Source: JANNHK01 sp034408875 | GTDB taxonomy: Bacteria; Actinomycetota; Acidimicrobiia; IMCC26256; PALSA-610 | Assembly: GCA_034408875.1 (NCBI GenBank) | Contig: JAWXCJ010000238.1 | Coordinates: 1-9,101, forward strand | Reading direction: 5' to 3' | DNA: 9,101 nt | Shown: positions 6,519 to 9,101 of the stretch, in pieces | How positions within the stretch are numbered: the first letter of the stretch is position 1 | Layout of the letters: every line of letters starts with the position of its first letter | Made by a program: the position numbers and the translations under genes | Notes under the pieces: model-generated | Told to the model about the DNA's origin: nothing | What the model saw: only the letters and a program-made list of their open reading frames with translations | Databases searched by the model: none

Positions 6519-6973
6519 GGCGCCACCCGCGTCTTCGCGGCGGTGAGGTGCTCGAGCACGTCGAGCGCGTCGGCGACGCGGGCGAGTTCGTCAGGTGAGA
6601 GGTCGCCGAGCTGCGTGGCGAGCCACGCGGTGCGGCGGGCCCGACTCGTCTCGAGCCGGCGGCGGCCCTTCGCCGTGGTGCGGACGCGGGTGACACGCCC
6701 GTCTTGTTCGTCGCGCGTGCGCTCGACGAAGCCCCGCTCCTCCAGCGCGCCCACGACCTTCGTGATCGTCGGCGGGGTCACCTGTTCCTGGCGGGCGAGC
6801 TCGCCCAACGTCATCTCGCCCTCGCGCTCGATCACGGCCAGGGCCGTGAGCAGCGCCGGAGCAACCCCACTGTCGTCCTGCCGGCGCAGCAAGCGCGCGA
6901 GCCGGAACACCGAGTACCGCAACCGGCCCGCGATGGCGGTCGGGTCGCCGGGGTCGGGGGACGGGACAGGCAC
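6515..6973 (-). CDS. MarR-family transcriptional regulator
   Basis: This is a 152-residue MarR-type repressor. Dimerisation helices flank a central winged helix at about residues 40-105. The helix-turn-helix and recognition helix lie in MTLGELARQEQVTPPTITKVV (54-74). The wing is ERTRDEQDGRVTRVRTTAKGR (84-104), with the conserved D-x-R pair at D91/R93. Such proteins bind palindromes as dimers and release DNA on binding small phenolic or lipophilic ligands, or on oxidation. No Cys is present, so a thiol redox switch is excluded and a ligand switch is more likely. The GTG at 6973 is preceded by TATCCT at leaderless spacing and a 17-base palindrome, suggesting that it represses itself and the coupled MFS gene downstream. 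The first about 12 residues are Pro-rich and may be disordered. Confidence 0.92.
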   Translation of the reverse strand: MPVPSPDPGDPTAIAGRLRYSVFRLARLLRRQDDSGVAPALLTALAVIEREGEMTLGELARQEQVTPPTITKVVGALEERGFVERTRDEQDGRVTRVRTTAKGRRRLETSRARRTAWLATQLGDLSPDELARVADALDVLEHLTAAKTRVAP

Positions 6974-6980
6974 GTCCGCC

Positions 6981-6986
6981 AGGATA
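6981..6986 (-). promoter_or_regulatory. Probable leaderless -10 element for marR-MFS operon
   Basis: On the minus strand TATCCT (TAnnnT type) lies 7 bases before the GTG at 6973. That is the spacing seen when transcription starts on the first base of the start codon. GGCGGA sits too close to the GTG (1 base) to work as a normal ribosome site, which also supports a leaderless message. No good -35 hexamer is visible. Confidence 0.45.
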
Positions 6987-6994
6987 GCAGCTAT

Positions 6995-7011
6995 TTAGTG
7001 TGGCTAACTAA
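6995..7011. promoter_or_regulatory. Probable MarR operator palindrome
   Basis: TTAGTGTGGCTAACTAA is an imperfect 17-base palindrome with perfect 5-base outer arms (TTAGT/ACTAA). In an A+T-rich patch within G+C-rich DNA, it sits just upstream of the -10 element, where a bound dimer would block RNA polymerase. TTAGTTAG-like half sites are common for MarR proteins next to their own genes. A second, adjacent perfect palindrome, ATAGC-A-GCTAT (6984-6994), overlaps the -10 and may be a further contact or chance. Confidence 0.55.
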
Positions 7012-7065
7012 TAACTTTCGTCACCCGCATGCGCGAGCCCGGCCCGAACGATTCATGGCGTCGAT

Positions 7066-7959
7066 CTACGTGAGGATCTCGAACGACGCAATGAACTCGT
7101 CGAACACTTCGCGGGCGCCGTCTTCCGTGGTCACGCTGACGACATAGAGACGCTGCCCGGCAGATACGACGAGCGCGTTGGCAACAAGTTCGACGCCCGC
7201 GCCCGGGTCGTCGTAACGCACCGCGAAGCTACGCGCCGGAAGAAACCCGACTGTCGTTTCGTCGTCTCGGAGCAAGGTCCCGTCATTCTCCGCGACCCCT
7301 CCGGCAACGGCGCTGTCGAGCGCGCCTTGGGGATCGAGTTGAAACTCCGGCGGGTATTCGCTGTAGCCGGCCTGGAAGACGTTGAGCCGCCCGACGCGGG
7401 CAACCGCCATGTGGATCGTGAAGTCAGCGTCTGTCTCGGCGATCGGCTGCGTCAAATTATCGGAGCGCGGCTCCTCGGGGAACTCGATCGTGAACGAGCC
7501 GTCGGGCGGGGTGTACGCGAAGGTTTCGGTCGCGCCTTCGGAGAAGTCGTCGACCGCTTCGGCCGCGTCCTTGTCGTCTTCCGACTGCGCGATCGCGAGC
7601 ACGACGCCGGCACCGACGACCGCCGCGACCACGACGCCGAGCACGATGAACACGATCGCGACCGCGGAACGCTTCTTCTTCGGCGGCGGCCCGTACACGG
7701 GCACCCATGCCGGTGGCGCACCGGGTTGCGGCGCCCACTCCGCCGGACCCGGCGTCTGTCCCGGCGGCGGTTCGCCCCACGAAACGTCTTGCGGCGTCGG
7801 GCCCGGCGGCGGACCTTGTCGGGGCGGGGCGGGCACGCCGGGCGGTCCCGGCGGCGCCATTGCCGGGTGCGGAGCCGATGCGCCGCATCCGGCACACAGC
7901 GACATCCGACCGACCGTTACCACTCCGGCATCCTTGCCACACCGCTCACACACCGCCAT
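7066..7959 (-). CDS. Single-pass membrane protein with N-terminal zinc ribbon and Pro-rich linker
   Basis: I do not recognise a named family for this 297-residue protein. Residues 1-26 form a small zinc ribbon (C4-x2-C7, C22-x2-C25; MAVCERCGKDAG, LCAGCG). Residues 30-93 are a Pro/Gly-rich disordered linker, followed by KKKR (94-97) and a single hydrophobic segment at about 99-124. By the positive-inside rule the ribbon and linker are cytosolic, and the 170-residue C-terminal domain (125-297) is outside. That domain is acidic after the membrane (EDDKDAAEAVDDF) and then beta-rich (SFTIEFPEEP, RSFAVRYDD, LYVVSVTTEDG), like uncharacterised actinobacterial exported domains. ATG 7959 is preferred over GTG 7971 because GGGGGA stands 4 bases before it and nothing similar precedes the GTG. 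It lies upstream of marR on the same strand but 92 bases away, so it is probably a separate unit. Confidence 0.8.
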   Translation of the reverse strand: MAVCERCGKDAGVVTVGRMSLCAGCGASAPHPAMAPPGPPGVPAPPRQGPPPGPTPQDVSWGEPPPGQTPGPAEWAPQPGAPPAWVPVYGPPPKKKRSAVAIVFIVLGVVVAAVVGAGVVLAIAQSEDDKDAAEAVDDFSEGATETFAYTPPDGSFTIEFPEEPRSDNLTQPIAETDADFTIHMAVARVGRLNVFQAGYSEYPPEFQLDPQGALDSAVAGGVAENDGTLLRDDETTVGFLPARSFAVRYDDPGAGVELVANALVVSAGQRLYVVSVTTEDGAREVFDEFIASFEILT

Positions 7960-7990
7960 GTCTTCCCCCACTCCGTGGCGTCGCTCGTGA

Positions 7991-7996
7991 AGGGTA
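7991..7996 (-). promoter_or_regulatory. Possible -10 element for the zinc-ribbon membrane protein
   Basis: TACCCT on the minus strand lies 31 bases before the ATG at 7959. It would give a short leader containing GGAG and GGGGGA. It fits the TAnnnT pattern only, and no convincing -35 was found. Confidence 0.25.
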
Positions 7997-8023
7997 GCGG
8001 CCGGGCCGTTCGACGCGTTCCAG

Positions 8024-8034
8024 TAAGACTGTCT
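8024..8034 (+). promoter_or_regulatory. Possible leaderless promoter element of the MmcQ/YjbR gene, with a 9-base palindrome
   Basis: TAAGAC (8024-8029) lies 7 bases before the GTG at 8037, the same spacing as the TATCCT of marR. It overlaps the perfect palindrome AGAC-T-GTCT (8026-8034). The -10 match is weak because the final T is missing. No ribosome-binding site precedes the GTG, which favours leaderless translation. Confidence 0.25.
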
Positions 8035-8036
8035 GG

Positions 8037-8408
8037 GTGCGTCCCGATCAGGCTGTGGTCCGTGTCCGCAAGATCTGCCTGGCGCTACCGGAGACCACCG
8101 AGCGCCTCAGCCACGGCGCACCCACCTGGTTCGTGCGGGGCAAGAAGACGTTCGTGATGTTCCTCGACGACCATCACGGCGACGGCCGCCTCGCGCTCTG
8201 GGTCGCGGCGCCGCCCGGGGTGCAGGACACGCTGGTCGACGAGGAACCCGACCGGTTCTTCGTGCCGCCCTACGTGGGAACCCGGGGTTGGCTGGGGGTA
8301 AGGCTCGACCGGGCGGTCGACTGGGACGAGATCGTGCAGATCGCCGAGGACGCGTACCGCGTCGTGGCGCCCAAGACGCTCGTCGCTCAGCTCGACGAAG
8401 CCCTATAG
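8037..8408 (+). CDS. MmcQ/YjbR-family protein (DUF419-like, CyaY-like fold)
   Basis: This 123-residue protein matches the MmcQ/YjbR family in length and motif order. It has LALPETTERLSHGAPTW (15-31), GKKTFVMF (35-42), LALWVAAP (52-59), PDRFFVPPYVGTRGWLGVRLD (71-91) and VDWDEIVQIAEDAYRVVAPKTL (94-115). Members are small single-domain proteins with a double-wing fold resembling DNA-binding or frataxin-like proteins; they are often labelled DNA-binding, but the molecular role is unproven. No membrane segment or signal peptide is present. The GTG at 8037 gives the full family N terminus, and no ribosome site precedes it. It is divergent from the zinc-ribbon membrane protein with 77 bases between starts, and overlaps the convergent ASCH-like gene by 22 bases at its 3' end. 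Confidence 0.85.
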   Translation: MRPDQAVVRVRKICLALPETTERLSHGAPTWFVRGKKTFVMFLDDHHGDGRLALWVAAPPGVQDTLVDEEPDRFFVPPYVGTRGWLGVRLDRAVDWDEIVQIAEDAYRVVAPKTLVAQLDEAL

Positions 8409-8968
8409 GCCTCGCCGCGCGGCGAGAGCCGGTAGCCGACGTCGAGGCTGATCGTGAGGCCGAGGTTCTTCAGCTTCCGTACGTCGGTCTTGAACGGCTG
8501 CGTTTCGCGCCCGAAGCGTTCGGCGAGATCGCCGGCGCGGCGGCCGGGGTGCTCCGCGATGGCGTCGAGCACGGCGGCAGTCCACGGGCCGTGCGTGCTC
8601 GCACGGTCGAGGCGAGCGAGGCGGCGTTCGATGTCGGCGACGTCGTCGGGTGTGAGCGCGTCGGTACCCGCGAGTTCGGCACGAGGGTCGGGTTCGGTGA
8701 CGAGATGGAACTGGATGCGGAACAACGCGAGCCCCGGTTCGTCGCGCAGGTCGGCGACGAGCGCGGCCGCCGACGCGTACCCCGACTTCCGGGCTTCGCG
8801 GTCGGTGACGGAGGCGGGTTCGACCTCGGTGACCTTCTCGACCTCGAGAATTCCGGCGGCGGTGCGGTAGCGCCGACCCGCGAGCACCTGCCGCCGTTTC
8901 CAGCGCCGGAAGGTCAGGGTGATCGAACCGTCGCGGATGCCCGGCCAGAACGATTGGCGGAACAACAT
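8387..8968 (-). CDS. ASCH-like domain fused to a C-terminal winged helix (hypothetical)
   Basis: In this 193-residue protein residues 1-88 read like an ASCH/PUA-like domain: LFRQSFWPGIRDGSITLTFRRWKRRQVLAGRRYRTAAGILEVEKV has the G-x-I...T-x-R start and the barrel strands, and ends with LALFRIQFHLV (77-87). ASCH domains are RNA- or modified-nucleotide-binding folds. Residues about 125-190 look like a small winged helix (WTAAVLDAIAEHPGRRAGDLAERFGRE, then FKTDVRKLKNLGLTISLDVGYRLSPRG). A linker, ALTPDDVADIERRLARLDRA, joins them. A nucleic-acid-linked role is plausible but unproven. ATG 8968 starts exactly at the domain. TACGCT (TAnnnT) lies 8 bases upstream, suggesting a leaderless message. A GTG at 9055 would add an Arg/Val-rich stretch overlapping the divergent gene and is less likely. 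Confidence 0.75.
   Translation of the reverse strand: MLFRQSFWPGIRDGSITLTFRRWKRRQVLAGRRYRTAAGILEVEKVTEVEPASVTDREARKSGYASAAALVADLRDEPGLALFRIQFHLVTEPDPRAELAGTDALTPDDVADIERRLARLDRASTHGPWTAAVLDAIAEHPGRRAGDLAERFGRETQPFKTDVRKLKNLGLTISLDVGYRLSPRGEAYRASSS
8411..8426 (+). terminator. Perfect GC palindrome just after the MmcQ/YjbR stop; possible hairpin
   Basis: CTCGCCGCGCGGCGAG is a perfect 16-base palindrome starting 2 bases after the plus-strand TAG. It can form a 6-bp stem with a 4-base loop. There is no U tract, so intrinsic termination is uncertain. It also encodes SPRGE in the overlapping minus-strand gene, so it may simply reflect codon usage. Confidence 0.25.
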
Positions 8969-9022
8969 CGGCACCGAGCGTAGGACCTGGCGCACGGCCC
9001 GGGCGCGGGCCACGATGGGCAC

Positions 9023-9101
9023 ATGACCGAGACGTTTTCCGCCGACAGTCGCCACTGGCAGGACCGGTTCGACACGCGCCGCATCGCCGACCGTATCGAC
9101 G
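9023..9101 (+). CDS. Pyridoxamine 5'-phosphate oxidase-family protein, N-terminal fragment (cut by window end)
   Basis: Only 26 codons are visible, reading MTETFSADSRHWQDRFDTRRIADRID. The QDRFDTRR(L/I)ADRI stretch near the N terminus is, from memory, typical of actinobacterial proteins with a PNPOx-like split-barrel flavin domain downstream. These bind FMN or F420; the function of this one cannot be told from the fragment. The start is the ATG at 9023, 54 bases from the start of the divergent ASCH-like gene. No strong ribosome site is seen before it (GATGGGC only). The assignment rests on a short segment, so it is moderate. Confidence 0.55.
   Translation, partial: MTETFSADSRHWQDRFDTRRIADRID

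Noticed and set aside
5200..6696. 498-residue minus-strand open frame over the MFS gene
   Set aside because: Arg/Pro-rich and without hydrophobic segments, whereas the other frame gives a complete 12-span MFS protein.
6987..7065. Small gene or RNA in the gap between the membrane protein and marR
   Set aside because: Apart from the promoter and operator there is only a GCATGC palindrome and no open frame with a start and ribosome site.

Overview
The window is high-G+C DNA with dense, often overlapping genes, GTG starts and several apparently leaderless promoters. Together with the protein families present, this points to an actinobacterium. The style recalls environmental Acidimicrobiia or mycobacteria-like lineages, but the exact taxon cannot be fixed from the sequence. 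No rRNA, tRNA, CRISPR array, insertion sequence or prophage gene was seen, and no gene-free stretch exceeds about 95 bases.

Left part (3-4432, all minus strand): a five-gene run, read right to left. It encodes a shortened alpha/beta hydrolase, a thiolase-fold lipid-transfer-protein-type enzyme, a DUF35 zinc-ribbon/OB-fold protein, an acyl-CoA dehydrogenase and an MFE-2-like short-chain dehydrogenase. Two junctions are 4-base start/stop overlaps (ATGA, GTGA). The other two carry related 73-base spacers directly before the ATG. The set resembles the acyl-CoA side-chain degradation modules of steroid- and isoprenoid-degrading actinobacteria. There, an acyl-CoA dehydrogenase, a hydratase, a dehydrogenase and an Ltp2/DUF35 aldolase pair shorten a branched CoA thioester. 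The thiolase-fold protein lacks the thiolase nucleophilic Cys and keeps two Tyr at Ltp2-like spacing, so it is more likely a retro-aldolase than a thiolase. No hydratase lies in the window.

Middle (4446-6973): a plus-strand monoacylglycerol-lipase-like hydrolase starts 13 bases from the left operon's likely start codon. It converges with and overlaps by 15 bases a MarR regulator-MFS exporter operon on the minus strand. That operon has a leaderless-type promoter with a 17-base imperfect palindrome as probable operator, the usual layout of a self-regulated efflux pair.

Right part (7066-9101): a minus-strand single-pass membrane protein with an N-terminal zinc ribbon and a long Pro-rich linker; a plus-strand MmcQ/YjbR protein; a minus-strand protein joining an ASCH-like domain to a C-terminal winged helix; and the first 26 codons of a plus-strand pyridoxamine-5'-phosphate-oxidase-family protein cut by the window edge.

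The most notable points are the alpha/beta hydrolase that seems to have lost its oxyanion-hole segment by an in-frame deletion, the Cys-less thiolase-fold aldolase with its DUF35 partner, and the paired intergenic repeats. I see no clear sign of a wholly new system.
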